Source: Xanthobacteraceae bacterium
GTDB lineage: Bacteria; Pseudomonadota; Alphaproteobacteria; Rhizobiales; Xanthobacteraceae
DNA length: 33,577 nt
NCBI GenBank assembly: GCA_030038415.1
Contig: JASHOX010000021.1
Location: forward strand, 1 to 33,577
Reading direction: 5' to 3'
Position 1 is the stretch's first letter. The number at the start of each line of letters is the position of its first letter. The notes below the pieces were generated by a model. It was not told where the DNA came from and made no database searches. It worked only from the letters and a program-made list of their open reading frames with translations. This document shows, in pieces, positions 7,914 to 16,841 of this stretch. Made by a program: the position numbers and the translations under genes.

Positions 7914-9125
7914 TCACGCGTACAGAAAATCCAGCACCGCCGTTTCGACCAGCACCGCTTCGGGAATGCTGTGCTGCGCGGAACGGGCGCGCTCCTCGGC
8001 GGTTTGCGTCGCCTGCAGATAGGCGCCGAGATGGCGGGCGCGTTCGATGATTTTTCTGTTCTCCGGCAGGCGCTCGGTCTCGAATCGGCGCAAGGCCGCC
8101 ACGACCTCTCCGGCGTCGAGGGCTTGCGCGAGTGACGCCGCATCGTCGGCCGCCTTGGAAACCCCGGCGGCGACATGGGGCCGCGCCACGAAAGCCGCGT
8201 CGCCGATGATCGCGACCCGGCCGAAGGCGAGCCGCGGGCTTTCGAGATCATAGATCGGCTGCAGGATCGGCTCGTCGATGAGACGGACGATGGCGCGGAA
8301 CTGCGGCGCCAACAGCCGCTCCGCCGCGGCGCGCATGGCGGCGATCGGCTCGGCGCGAATGAGCGGCGGCGGGATCGAGATCGAATGGGTGACGCCGGTT
8401 CTGTCGGTGAGCAGCGCCGGCAGTTCGTTCGCCTCGTCGGCCGGGCGGTACCAGACGACATTGTAGCGGCGCTGGCCGGCGCGCAGCTCATTGTCCGGCC
8501 CGGCAACCGGATAGCCGAGGCATTGCTCGCCGGGCGGCAGGCAGAAGGTCATATCCATAAAGAGTTCGCTATGGATCGCCGGCGGGATGGCACTTTCGGG
8601 CAATAGCGCACGCCAGGCGACGTAGCCCGCATAGAGCGGGTTGACGCCGGGCGCGCAGTGCTGGCGCACCGTCGAGCGCAAGCCGTCGGCGCCGATGAGC
8701 ACGTCGGCGGCGACCGTGCTGCCGTCGCTGAAACGCGCAACCACGCCCTCCCCATTCTGCTCAAAAGCGGCAAGCCCTCTGCCGCGGTGATAACGGTCGG
8801 CCGCGAACGCGTCGCGCAGCAGGCGATAGACCCGCTCCCAGGCGGTGAGCACCTGCGGGCATTGCAGCGTCAGCGCGGTGCGGCCGGTTTTGTCGAGGAT
8901 TCGGCGTGTCGTCATGGCAACGCCGAGGTCGCTGGTATCGAGGCCAAGGGCATTCAGCCGCGCAATCAGTTCGGCCTGGGCGACGATGCCGGCGCCGCGG
9001 CCGGACAGCTCCTTTTCGACGCGCTCGTAAATATCGACATCCCAGCCGCGGCGGACGAGCATGATGCCGGCCAAGAGCCCACTCATCGAGCCGCCGATGA
9101 CCAGCGCGCGGCGCTTCGCTGCCAT
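7914..9125 (-). CDS. FAD-dependent monooxygenase, 2,6-dihydroxypyridine hydroxylase-like
   Basis: The 403-residue enzyme is a class A flavoprotein hydroxylase. The FAD-binding 'VIGGSMSGLLAG' lies at 9-20, the 'DG' motif at 147-148 in 'IGADGLRSTVRQ', and the second FAD site 'GRVAIIGDAAFVARPHVAAG' at 302-321. The GGSMSG start and the RPHVAAG-KAADDA stretch resemble 2,6-dihydroxypyridine 3-hydroxylases of N-heterocycle breakdown, but salicylate-type hydroxylases are close relatives and the substrate is open. It would use NAD(P)H and oxygen to hydroxylate an activated ring. The ATG at 9125 was taken instead of an upstream in-frame start because the Rossmann fold begins right after it. It is divergent from the cupin gene, sharing a 100-base promoter region, and lies between two Liv-type importers. 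Confidence 0.85.
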   Translation of the reverse strand: MAAKRRALVIGGSMSGLLAGIMLVRRGWDVDIYERVEKELSGRGAGIVAQAELIARLNALGLDTSDLGVAMTTRRILDKTGRTALTLQCPQVLTAWERVYRLLRDAFAADRYHRGRGLAAFEQNGEGVVARFSDGSTVAADVLIGADGLRSTVRQHCAPGVNPLYAGYVAWRALLPESAIPPAIHSELFMDMTFCLPPGEQCLGYPVAGPDNELRAGQRRYNVVWYRPADEANELPALLTDRTGVTHSISIPPPLIRAEPIAAMRAAAERLLAPQFRAIVRLIDEPILQPIYDLESPRLAFGRVAIIGDAAFVARPHVAAGVSKAADDAASLAQALDAGEVVAALRRFETERLPENRKIIERARHLGAYLQATQTAEERARSAQHSIPEAVLVETAVLDFLYA

Positions 9126-9204
9126 TCCCACCCTGCCAAAATCCGCCGAAAATCTTGTTATTCGCCAAGCTTTCCCAAGCCGCAAAGGTTTTCTATATTG
9201 CGCC

Positions 9205-9210
9205 TATAAT
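9205..9210 (+). promoter_or_regulatory. Likely -10 element for the cupin gene
   Basis: A perfect TATAAT sits 15 bases before the cupin gene's start codon. The ribosome-binding site GGAGGA at 9215-9220 follows only four bases later, so the leader would be very short. No good -35 box is seen at the expected spacing. Its placement in the divergent region makes it plausible. Confidence 0.35.
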
Positions 9211-9225
9211 CCCTGGAGGAACACC

Positions 9226-9669
9226 ATGGCCCTGACCATGCTGGATAAATCGACGGATCGCGCCGACAAGTCGGCGTGGCCTGCGGCCATTGCCGCCGAA
9301 TTCGAGCGCGAGAAGCTCAATCATAACGGCTGCGTCGGATCGACGCTCCTGTCCGAGAGCGAGCGCGTGCGGGTTTGGATCATCCGTCTTGCGCCCGGCG
9401 AGCGGATCGGATTTCACCGCCATGTGCTCGATTATTTCTGGACTTCGGTGACCGGCGGACGCGGCCGCCAGCACGTTCACGACGGCACCACCGTCGAATA
9501 TACCTACCTGCCCGGAGAAACCCGCCACGAAACCTACGGTCCGGGCGAGTTCAAAGTCCACGATCTCGAAAATCTCGGCGACAAGGAGATGGTCTTCATG
9601 ACCATCGAGTTCCTCAACAGCGCCAACAAGCCGCTCGCGATCCCGGACAAGGTGCGCGCCGCGGCGTAA
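9226..9669 (+). CDS. Small cupin-domain protein
   Basis: The 147-residue protein is a single-domain cupin. Histidines that could bind a metal lie at H64 and H66 ('GFHRHVLDYFW'), H83 and H85 ('RQHVHDG'), H101 ('GETRHETY') and H112 ('FKVHDLEN'), and 'GPGEFKVHDLENLGD' matches the second cupin motif in style. Enzymatic cupins of this size include dioxygenases and isomerases; others only bind ligands. The strong GGAGGA before the ATG at 9226 fixes the start. It is divergent from the FAD hydroxylase and precedes the second Liv operon by 181 bases, so it could act on a product of that hydroxylase. This pathway role is inferred from position only. Confidence 0.8.
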   Translation: MALTMLDKSTDRADKSAWPAAIAAEFEREKLNHNGCVGSTLLSESERVRVWIIRLAPGERIGFHRHVLDYFWTSVTGGRGRQHVHDGTTVEYTYLPGETRHETYGPGEFKVHDLENLGDKEMVFMTIEFLNSANKPLAIPDKVRAAA

Positions 9670-9694
9670 TGTCCGATCGAATGCCTGCTGTGGT

Positions 9695-9712
9695 GCCCCG
9701 CGAAAGCGGGGC
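9695..9712. repeat. GC-rich hairpin after the cupin gene (REP-like)
   Basis: GCCCCGC (9695-9701) and GCGGGGC (9706-9712) pair perfectly around a GAAA tetraloop, 25 bases after the cupin stop. There is no U-tract, so it may be an intergenic repeat or a 3'-end stabiliser more than an intrinsic terminator. The rest of 9670-9850 shows nothing clear. Confidence 0.5.
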
Positions 9713-9850
9713 GTCCGGTATCATGGGCGGCGGGGACGCCCTGATCTCAAGGATTGCCTGACTGTCCGCCGGCGCGGACGGTGAAGACTAAGAACGGGTG
9801 TAGCCAAAGGGGGGAGGCCCTCAAGCTCATGGGGGCTGAGTGGCCAAGTA

Positions 9851-10726
9851 ATGATTTTTTCCTTCGATCTTCTGATCAACGCCATCGTTTCCGGCATCCT
9901 GATCGGCGGCTTCTATGCTGCGGTGACGTCGGGCGTGTCGCTGGCGTTCGGCATTCTCGATATCGTCAATATCGCCCATCCCGCCTTCATCATCCTCGGT
10001 TCCTACGTCGCCTATATCGTCAATATGACCTTCGGCATCGACCCGATACTGACCGCGATCGTCGCCACGCCGTTGTTCTATGTTCTCGGCGCCGGCATCT
10101 ATCAGGTCTATTATGTTTCGTTCGAGAAGCGCGGCCAGGAATCGCTGCGCGGGCTCGCCTTCTTCTTCGGTCTTCTGTTCATCACCGAAGTGTCGCTGGT
10201 GCTGTATTTCGGCGTCGATTACCGCTACGTAGCCGCGCCCTACATCGGTCCGACCTGGCACTTTGGCGACGTCGACCTGCCGCTGCGCATCATGGTGCCG
10301 TGCGCGGTATCGCTTCTCCTGATCGCGGCGCTGCAGCTGATCTTGACCCGCAGCTTCATCGGCCGCGCCATCATGGCGGTGGCACAGGATCAATTGGCGT
10401 TGCGGCTGATGGCGATCGATCCGATCCGCATCAAGCGCATCGCGTTCGGCATTTCTATCGCCACCGCCTCGCTCGCCGGCGCATTTCTGATCATCATCCA
10501 GCCGGTCGAGCCTTCGGTCGGCCGCGAATATATCGGCCGTGTTTTCGCGATCTGCGTGCTCGGCGGCATGGGCAGCCTGCCCGGCACGGTCATCGCCGCG
10601 ATGCTGGTCGGCATCGTCGAGAGCCTCACTTCGACGTTTTACGGCCCATCCTGGGCGCCGGCGGTGTCGTTCGGCTTCCTATTGTTGACGCTGGCGGTGC
10701 GGCCGGCCGGGCTGTTGGGACGGTGA
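9851..10726 (+). CDS. livH: Branched-chain amino acid-type ABC permease LivH (second system)
   Basis: The 291-residue protein is a second LivH-type permease: 'GILIGGFYAAVTSGVSLAFG' in the first helices, 'NIAHPAFIILGSYVAY' near 38-53, 'LGGMGSLPGTVIAAMLVG' near 238-255, and the C-terminal 'RPAGLLGR'. In most LivH proteins the 'NLSHG' motif is followed by a glycine or alanine; here it reads 'NIAHPA', a modest change. It is not a copy of the first LivH in this window; the sequences differ through most of the chain. No good ribosome-binding site is seen right before the ATG at 9851, but the family alignment supports it. The stop overlaps the livM start by three bases. It begins an operon with no binding-protein gene. 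Confidence 0.9.
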   Translation: MIFSFDLLINAIVSGILIGGFYAAVTSGVSLAFGILDIVNIAHPAFIILGSYVAYIVNMTFGIDPILTAIVATPLFYVLGAGIYQVYYVSFEKRGQESLRGLAFFFGLLFITEVSLVLYFGVDYRYVAAPYIGPTWHFGDVDLPLRIMVPCAVSLLLIAALQLILTRSFIGRAIMAVAQDQLALRLMAIDPIRIKRIAFGISIATASLAGAFLIIIQPVEPSVGREYIGRVFAICVLGGMGSLPGTVIAAMLVGIVESLTSTFYGPSWAPAVSFGFLLLTLAVRPAGLLGR

Positions 10727-11745
10727 CCGTGCGCACGCCAACGTTCCTCCTTATTTGTCTCGCCATCGCCGCCGCCGTGTTCGCCGGCTCGATCGCGATC
10801 GGCAACGACTATGTGTTTTTCGCCGGCTACGTCATCTTGCAATATGTGGTGTTGTCGACGGCGTGGAATATCCTCGGCGGCTATTGCGGCTATGTGAATT
10901 TCGGCACTGCCGCATTCTTCGCGCTCGGCGCTTATTCGACCGTCGCCATTTACAAATTGATCGGCGACAACGAATTGCCACACGTCATCCCGATTCCGGT
11001 TCTGATGCTGGTGGGAGGCGCGGTGTCGGCCGTGGTCGGCCTCGGCATGGGTTACCTGACATTGCGGCTGCGCGGCGCGTTCTTTTCGATCGCGACACTG
11101 GCGCTCGCCGTCGTCTTGGAGACTCTGGTGGTCAATTGGGACTATGTCGGCGGCTCGCGCGGCGCTTATGTCATCCGTCCCGAGGAGTTGCCGCTGATCG
11201 GCAGCTACATCAGATATCTGTTCTTGATGATGATGCTGCTTGCGGTGGCCGCGATCTCCATCGCGCGCCTGATCGAACATTCGCGCCTCGGCTATGGCTT
11301 CGCCACCATCCGCGACGACGAGCTCGCGGCGGAAGCCTCCGGCGTGCCGACGCTGCGCTTAAAGCTCATCGCCACCACTTTATCAGGCGCCTTGATGGGA
11401 ATGGCCGGCGCTCCGTTTCCCTACTACATCGGCTACTTGCAGCCGGACTCGACATTCGGGCTCGACTACGCCGTCAACTCGATTGCCATGCCGCTGATCG
11501 GCGGCACCACGACCTGGATCGGCCCGCTGATCGGCACGCTCTTGCTCGGCAGCCTGCAGCAGGTCGCCACGGTGACGATCTCGTCCGCGGTCAACCTTTT
11601 GATCGTCGGATTCCTTTTGGTTTTTTTCGTCATCGTGGCGCCGAACGGTATCGTCGGGCTCGTTTATAGCTATTGGCAGCGTAAGCCGGAGGAGTTCGTC
11701 GGCCGCCGCCACGTCGACGCCGATGCGCCGGGACCCGTGCCATGA
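10723..11745 (+). CDS. livM: Branched-chain amino acid-type ABC permease LivM (second system)
   Basis: This 340-residue permease pairs with the LivH encoded just upstream. It starts at a GTG that overlaps the livH stop (GTGA), a classic sign of translational coupling. Family motifs are 'STAWNILGGYCGYVNFG' near 45-61, 'LRLRGAFFSIATLALAVV' near 113-130 and 'LIGGTTTWIGPLIGTLLLG' near 260-278. The C-terminal tail after the last helix is polar and slightly longer than in the first LivM. The stop overlaps the livG start (ATGA). An earlier in-frame opening extends far upstream over livH, but that part is only the other frame of livH. Confidence 0.9.
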   Translation: MTVRTPTFLLICLAIAAAVFAGSIAIGNDYVFFAGYVILQYVVLSTAWNILGGYCGYVNFGTAAFFALGAYSTVAIYKLIGDNELPHVIPIPVLMLVGGAVSAVVGLGMGYLTLRLRGAFFSIATLALAVVLETLVVNWDYVGGSRGAYVIRPEELPLIGSYIRYLFLMMMLLAVAAISIARLIEHSRLGYGFATIRDDELAAEASGVPTLRLKLIATTLSGALMGMAGAPFPYYIGYLQPDSTFGLDYAVNSIAMPLIGGTTTWIGPLIGTLLLGSLQQVATVTISSAVNLLIVGFLLVFFVIVAPNGIVGLVYSYWQRKPEEFVGRRHVDADAPGPVP

Positions 11746-12504
11746 GCAGTGTCATGAACAGCGTCGCCAACGGTACGATGACCAATACCGATCTGCTGCA
11801 GATCGACAATCTCGGCAAGCGTTTCGGCGGCTTCGTCGCGCTTGAGAATATCGCGCTGTCGGTCGCGGCCGGCGAGCGGCTCGGTCTAATCGGGCCCAAC
11901 GGCTCCGGCAAGTCGACGCTGGTCAATTGCATCTGCGGCACGCTGAAGAACGAGCAAGGCGCCGTGCGTTTCGACGGGCGCAAGCTTGACGGACTCGAGG
12001 CGCATCAACGCACCCGGCTCGGCTTGGCGCGCAGCTTCCAGCTGCCGCGGCCGTTCGTCAGCCTGAGCCTCGCCGACAATATCCGCATCCCGCTGCTCTA
12101 TACCGTCGCCGCGCGCGGCACCATTCATTCGGCGCGGGAGGTCGAAGACCGCTGTCATCATCTTCTGGGCGAGGTCGGTCTCGAAGCCAAAGCGCAACGG
12201 CTGCCGCGCGACCTCACCCAGGTCGAGATGCGCAAGCTCGAACTCGCCCGCGCCATGGCGGCGCAACCGAAGCTTTTGATTGCCGACGAGGCGATGGCAG
12301 GGCTGACGCATTCGGAAATCGAGGAGATTTTGACGCTGCTGTCCCGTTTGAACGACCAGGGCGTCACCATCATTCTCATCGAGCACATCATGCGCGCGGT
12401 GATGAGCTTCTCGCGCCGGCTGGTCGTGCTGGTTTCGGGCAAGAAAATCGCCGACGGCGCGCCGGACGCCGTCATGCGCGACCCGGAAGTGGAGAGGGCT
12501 TACC

Positions 12505-12512
<8 letters not shown>
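11742..12512 (+). CDS. livG: Branched-chain amino acid-type ABC ATPase LivG (second system)
   Basis: The 256-residue ATPase has Walker A 'GPNGSGKST' (51-59), Q-loop 'RSFQLPRPF' (97-105), Walker B with a changed tail, 'LLIADEAMAGL' (178-188; usually DEP), and the switch histidine H215 in 'ILIEHIMRAV'. The signature region is 'LTQVEMRKLELARA' and lacks LSGGQ, as in the LivG half of the fused ATPase upstream. Such divergence is found in part of the LivG family, where the partner LivF carries the canonical motif. The start overlaps the livM stop by four bases; a second methionine at residue 13 is possible. It forms a heterodimer with LivF on the cytoplasmic side of LivHM. Confidence 0.9.
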
Positions 12513-13236
<724 letters not shown>

Positions 13237-13262
13237 TCCTGCCGCTTGGGCGGGAAGAAAAT

Positions 13263-13958
13263 TTACTGCACCGGAAAATCGAAATAGGTCGCCGGGAACG
13301 GCTCGCCGCGCAGCGTGAAATGCCACCATTCCTTGTCGTAGCCGCGAAAGCCGCGCCGGCGCATCGCCGCGGCGAGCAGCATGCGATTGGCGTGCTGTTG
13401 CGGCGTAATGGTCGGATCGTCGGTCCATGATTTCGGACTGAAGAAGTCGAAGTGAGTCCCCATATCGAACTCGGCGCCGTCGGTCTTTGCCAGCGTCAGA
13501 TCCATGGTCGAGCCGCGCGAATGGCCGGAATGCGAGGCGATATAGCCGTCGCGAAACAGCGTGCGCTTGTCGACATTCGGATAAAACTCGGCTTTCATCT
13601 TTTGATCGTTGATGTCGCGCGCCCAGCGCACGAAATTTGCCACCGCGCGGACCGGCCGATAGCAGTCGAATACCTTGATACGCAGCCCGCTTGGCGCCAC
13701 GTCACGTGCGACATTGGCAAGCGCGGCGGCGGCCTGCCGCGTCAGCAGACAATGCGGCGCTTCATAGCCATCGACCGGCCGGCCGGTGAAATTATGCGCG
13801 CCGGCATAACGCATTTCGACGATCAGCCCCGGCACCACAGTTGCGGCATCGACAAAATCGGCGGGACGCTGCGTCTCCGCCGCCCCCGCAGTCCGCGTGG
13901 CGATGCCAATCGCAAACACCGCGGCAAGCAAGCAGCGCGTCGCATTCACTGCGGACAT
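13263..13958 (-). CDS. D-alanyl-D-alanine dipeptidase (VanX/DdpX-like, peptidase family M15D), exported
   Basis: The 231-residue protein has a signal peptide (cleavage likely after 'TRTAGA', residue 26) and a VanX-type zinc peptidase domain. The zinc ligands are H146 and D153 in 'SGHSRGSTMD' and H213 in 'EWWHF'; E210 is the catalytic base and R101 in 'CYRP' matches the conserved arginine. The spacing between these residues fits VanX. The family splits the dipeptide D-Ala-D-Ala. In soil bacteria without vancomycin clusters such enzymes recycle peptidoglycan-derived dipeptide, and no vanH/vanA-type genes are nearby, so resistance is unlikely. Its ATG overlaps the last 13 bases of the DUF3617 gene upstream, so the two are probably translated from one mRNA. 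Confidence 0.9.
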   Translation of the reverse strand: MSAVNATRCLLAAVFAIGIATRTAGAAETQRPADFVDAATVVPGLIVEMRYAGAHNFTGRPVDGYEAPHCLLTRQAAAALANVARDVAPSGLRIKVFDCYRPVRAVANFVRWARDINDQKMKAEFYPNVDKRTLFRDGYIASHSGHSRGSTMDLTLAKTDGAEFDMGTHFDFFSPKSWTDDPTITPQQHANRMLLAAAMRRRGFRGYDKEWWHFTLRGEPFPATYFDFPVQ

Positions 13959-14392
13959 GCCGACACCCACTGGCCTTGGATCGTGGTCTTCGAATCCACG
14001 GGCGGCATGCCGGGCATATCCGCCTTGGTGTGCACCGTGCCGCTGTAGTGATGCGGACCGTCGAAGTTGAATTCGCCGCTCAAGTCCATGTTGAGCTGGC
14101 CCTTGCAGACCAGGTGCCACGTGAGCAGCGGACCCTTGAGGCTCCGCTCCATCGGCGCGCAGTCCGAATTGATCGTGGTCGCGACCGGCGAAAACGCCGT
14201 CGCCAGATCGCTGGTCTGGTCGGCCGTCAGGCATTTCGACGATTCATGCGGCGGAGCGACCATGCCGCCGTTCTCGGCCTGGCTGGTGATCTTCCACAGC
14301 CCGGGTTCGATGCCGTCGGCGAAGGCTGCCGAAGCGGCCAATGCAAAACCAAGACATAGAGCGATCGGAACAGCCCGATAAGCCACGAACAT
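13946..14392 (-). CDS. Secreted DUF3617-family protein
   Basis: The 148-residue protein has a signal peptide ending near 'AASAAFA' and then the DUF3617 pattern 'DGIEPGLWKITSQ'. Four cysteines in the mature part ('SKCLT', 'SDCAPM', 'LVCKGQ', 'SACPQ') could form two disulfides in the periplasm. The role of the family is not known. I chose the ATG at 14392; in-frame GTG codons up to 13 codons upstream are possible, and none of the starts has a well-spaced ribosome-binding site. It is divergent from flhA across a 239-base region with a CtrA-like box, and its 3' end overlaps the start of the dipeptidase gene. Confidence 0.8.
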   Translation of the reverse strand: MFVAYRAVPIALCLGFALAASAAFADGIEPGLWKITSQAENGGMVAPPHESSKCLTADQTSDLATAFSPVATTINSDCAPMERSLKGPLLTWHLVCKGQLNMDLSGEFNFDGPHHYSGTVHTKADMPGMPPVDSKTTIQGQWVSACPQ

Positions 14393-14443
14393 TCTCCCAA
14401 ACACCGCATCTTGCGGGCTATTCGGCCGCACGCACCGCCGCCG

Positions 14444-14462
14444 TTAACCAACCGCTAACCAT
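14444..14462 (+). promoter_or_regulatory. Near-consensus CtrA-binding site between DUF3617 gene and flhA
   Basis: TTAA (14444-14447), seven bases, then CTAACCAT (14455-14462) differs from the CtrA consensus TTAA-N7-TTAA at one position, and the second half extends to a form of the TTAACCAT motif. Two GANTC sites (14536-14540 and 14596-14600) lie between it and the flhA start. CtrA control of class II flagellar genes such as flhA is known in alphaproteobacteria. Confidence 0.6.
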
Positions 14463-14631
14463 ACCCGGCACATTTTGCCTGGGAGGCATAACCGTTTCCA
14501 CTGCTCTCTCCTAACGCTCCTTGGGGGCAACCCTGGATTCGAGCGCCGCTCCGCTTCTTCACCTCGGTGGCCCACCGGCCGCCGCGCACAGCTTTGAATC
14601 GCACGACCGCAGACGGGGCCGATTGAACGGC

Positions 14632-16740
14632 ATGACCGACGCAACCACAGCGCAGGGCGGAGAGACGGCGCTGTCGCGGCTCGCCGATCTCGGCACCATG
14701 CTCCGAAGAAGCGATATCGCGCTGGCGGTCGGCATGATGGCGATCCTCGTCATCCTGATCTTGCCGCTGCCGCCGCTGTTGCTCGATTTCTCGCTTGCCG
14801 TCTCAATCACCTTCTCCGTACTGATCCTGATGACATCGCTGTTCATCCAGGCGCCGCTCGAATTCTCCGCGTTTCCGACCGTGCTGTTGATCGCCACCAT
14901 GCTGCGGCTGGCGCTCAATCTCGCCTCGACACGGCTCATTCTCGCCCATGGCCACGAAGGCTCGGCCGCCGCCGGACACGTCATCCAGGCGTTCGGCAAT
15001 TTCGTCATGGGCGGCAATTTCGTCATCGGCATCATCGTGTTCACGATCCTGGTGATCGTGAATTTCGTGGTCATCACCAAGGGCTCCGGGCGCATTGCCG
15101 AAGTGGCGGCGCGCTTTCACCTCGATTCGATGCCCGGCAAGCAGATGGCGATCGACGCCGATCTCAATGCCGGCCTCATCGACGAGAAGGAGGCGCGGCG
15201 GCGGCGCAAGGCATTGGAGGACGAATCGGGGTTTTTCGGCGCCATGGACGGCGCCTCGAAATTCGTCCGCGGCGACGCCATCGCCGGCCTGCTGGTCGTG
15301 ATGATCAATGTCATCGGCGGCATGATCATCGGCATCGTGCAGCAAGGCTTAAGCTTCGCCGACGCCGCCCAGGACTACACGCTGCTGACCGTCGGCGACG
15401 GGCTGGTCACGCAAATTCCGGCGCTGATCGTGTCGACCGCGGCCGGCCTCTTGGTCTCCAAGGCCGGCGTTTCCGGCGCCGCCGACAAGGCGCTGCTCAG
15501 CCAGTTCTCCAGCTATCCCAAGGCGCTCGGCATGTCGGCCGCCGTCATGCTGGTCATGGCATTGCTGCCCGGCATACCGATGATCCCTTTTCTCGCGCTG
15601 GGCGGCGGCACCGGGGCGCTGGCCTACATCATCGACCGCCGCGCCAAGCAAGCCGTCGCCGCCGAGGAAAAAAAGGTGGAAATCGCCAAGGCGGCGCCCG
15701 CCGAAGAGCCGATCGCCGCCGCGCTCAAGATGGACGATCTCAAGATCGAGCTCGGCTATGCGCTGTTGCCGATGGTCAATGGTCCCGACGGCTCCGACCG
15801 GCTGACCGAGCAGATCAAGGCGCTGCGCCGGTCGCTGGCGACCGAAATGGGCTTTGTGATGCCGGCGGTACGCATCCTCGACAACGTGCAGCTCGACGCC
15901 AACACCTATGTCATCAAGGTCAAGGAGGTCGAAGCCGGCACCGGCAAGGTGTGGCACGGCCAATACATGGTCATGGATCCGTCGGGCAATCAGGTCACCC
16001 TCCCCGGAACCCACACCACCGAGCCGACATTCGGCCTGCCGGCGACCTGGATCGACGCCTCGCTGAAAGAGGAAGCCTCGGTCAAGGGCTTGACCGTCGT
16101 CGACGCTCCGACGGTGCTTGCCACCCACCTCACCGAGCTTATCAAGGCCAATATGGCCGAGCTTTTGTCCTACGGCGAAGTGCAGAAATTGATCAAGGAG
16201 CTGCCGAAGGAGCAGAGCGAATTGATCAAGGACATCGTGCCGGCGCAGATCACCATTTCCGGCATCCAGCGCGTATTGCAAATCCTGCTCGCCGAGCGGG
16301 TCTCGATCCGCGATCTATCGACCATCCTCGAAGGCATCGCCGACGGACTGCCTTCGACCCGCAACGCCACCATGCTCGCCGAGCACGTGCGCGCACGTCT
16401 CGCACGCCAGCTCTGCGCCCAGCATGTCACCACGACTGGCACGCTGCCGATCATCGCCCTCACCGCCAAATGGGAGCAGGCTTTTGCCGAGTCGATCGTC
16501 GGCCAGGGCGACGATCGCAGCCTTGCCATGCAGCCGTCGAAGCTCACCGAATTCATCAATCTGGTGCGGGAGAAGTTCGAACAGGCGGCGCGCGAGGGCG
16601 AGGCGCCGGTGCTGGTGACCTCGCCCGGCATCCGGCCGTTCGTGCGCGGCATCGTCGAACGCTTCCGCGCGCAAACCGCGGTGCTGGCGCAATCGGAAAT
16701 CCACCCGCGCGTGCGGCTCAAGACTGTCGGGAGTATTTGA
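14632..16740 (+). CDS. flhA: Flagellar type III export gate protein FlhA
   Basis: The 702-residue protein is a full-length FlhA, the export-gate component that docks chaperone-substrate complexes and uses the proton motive force. About eight membrane helices fill the first 330 residues. 'FPTVLLIATMLRLALNLAST' lies near 82-101, and the highly conserved cytoplasmic loop 'GRIAEVAARFHLDSMPGKQM' near 153-172. A linker rich in Ala, Lys and Glu (about 340-365) leads to the large cytoplasmic domain. The ATG at 14632 gives the usual family length; a TTG 37 codons upstream would add an unlikely tail. It stands alone among non-flagellar genes, 3 kb from fliJ-fliI. Regulation by CtrA is suggested by the upstream box. 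Confidence 0.95.
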   Translation: MTDATTAQGGETALSRLADLGTMLRRSDIALAVGMMAILVILILPLPPLLLDFSLAVSITFSVLILMTSLFIQAPLEFSAFPTVLLIATMLRLALNLASTRLILAHGHEGSAAAGHVIQAFGNFVMGGNFVIGIIVFTILVIVNFVVITKGSGRIAEVAARFHLDSMPGKQMAIDADLNAGLIDEKEARRRRKALEDESGFFGAMDGASKFVRGDAIAGLLVVMINVIGGMIIGIVQQGLSFADAAQDYTLLTVGDGLVTQIPALIVSTAAGLLVSKAGVSGAADKALLSQFSSYPKALGMSAAVMLVMALLPGIPMIPFLALGGGTGALAYIIDRRAKQAVAAEEKKVEIAKAAPAEEPIAAALKMDDLKIELGYALLPMVNGPDGSDRLTEQIKALRRSLATEMGFVMPAVRILDNVQLDANTYVIKVKEVEAGTGKVWHGQYMVMDPSGNQVTLPGTHTTEPTFGLPATWIDASLKEEASVKGLTVVDAPTVLATHLTELIKANMAELLSYGEVQKLIKELPKEQSELIKDIVPAQITISGIQRVLQILLAERVSIRDLSTILEGIADGLPSTRNATMLAEHVRARLARQLCAQHVTTTGTLPIIALTAKWEQAFAESIVGQGDDRSLAMQPSKLTEFINLVREKFEQAAREGEAPVLVTSPGIRPFVRGIVERFRAQTAVLAQSEIHPRVRLKTVGSI

Positions 16741-16751
16741 GGACTACGCTT

Positions 16752-16803
16752 CCCGGCGCAGCGCAGCACGCGGCGGAGCGGAGCGATGCGCTGCAGAACC
16801 GGG
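16752..16803. repeat. Imperfect palindromic intergenic element downstream of flhA
   Basis: Outer arms CCCGG (16752-16756) and CCGGG (16799-16803) and inner arms GCAGCGCA (16758-16765) and TGCGCTGC (16787-16794) make a bulged hairpin in the 101-base gap between the convergent flhA and binding-protein genes. Its composition is like the GC-rich intergenic repeats of Bradyrhizobium-type genomes. It could also help end transcription, though no U-tract is present. Confidence 0.5.
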
Positions 16804-16841
16804 ATCGTCGCGAGCGTGAGCTTTAGGGAACGCGACTTCGT

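Noticed and set aside
6998..8506. Minus-strand open frame of 502 codons across the ATPase end, membrane protein and hydroxylase genes
   Set aside because: It runs across three real genes on both strands; the protein is Arg/Ser/Pro-rich and without motifs.
13237..13262. Terminator between livF and the dipeptidase gene
   Set aside because: Only a four-base stem can be drawn, too weak to call.
14466..14478. Possible sigma-54 promoter (GGCAC ... TTGC) before flhA
   Set aside because: The GG and GC pairs are two bases too close for a -24/-12 promoter.
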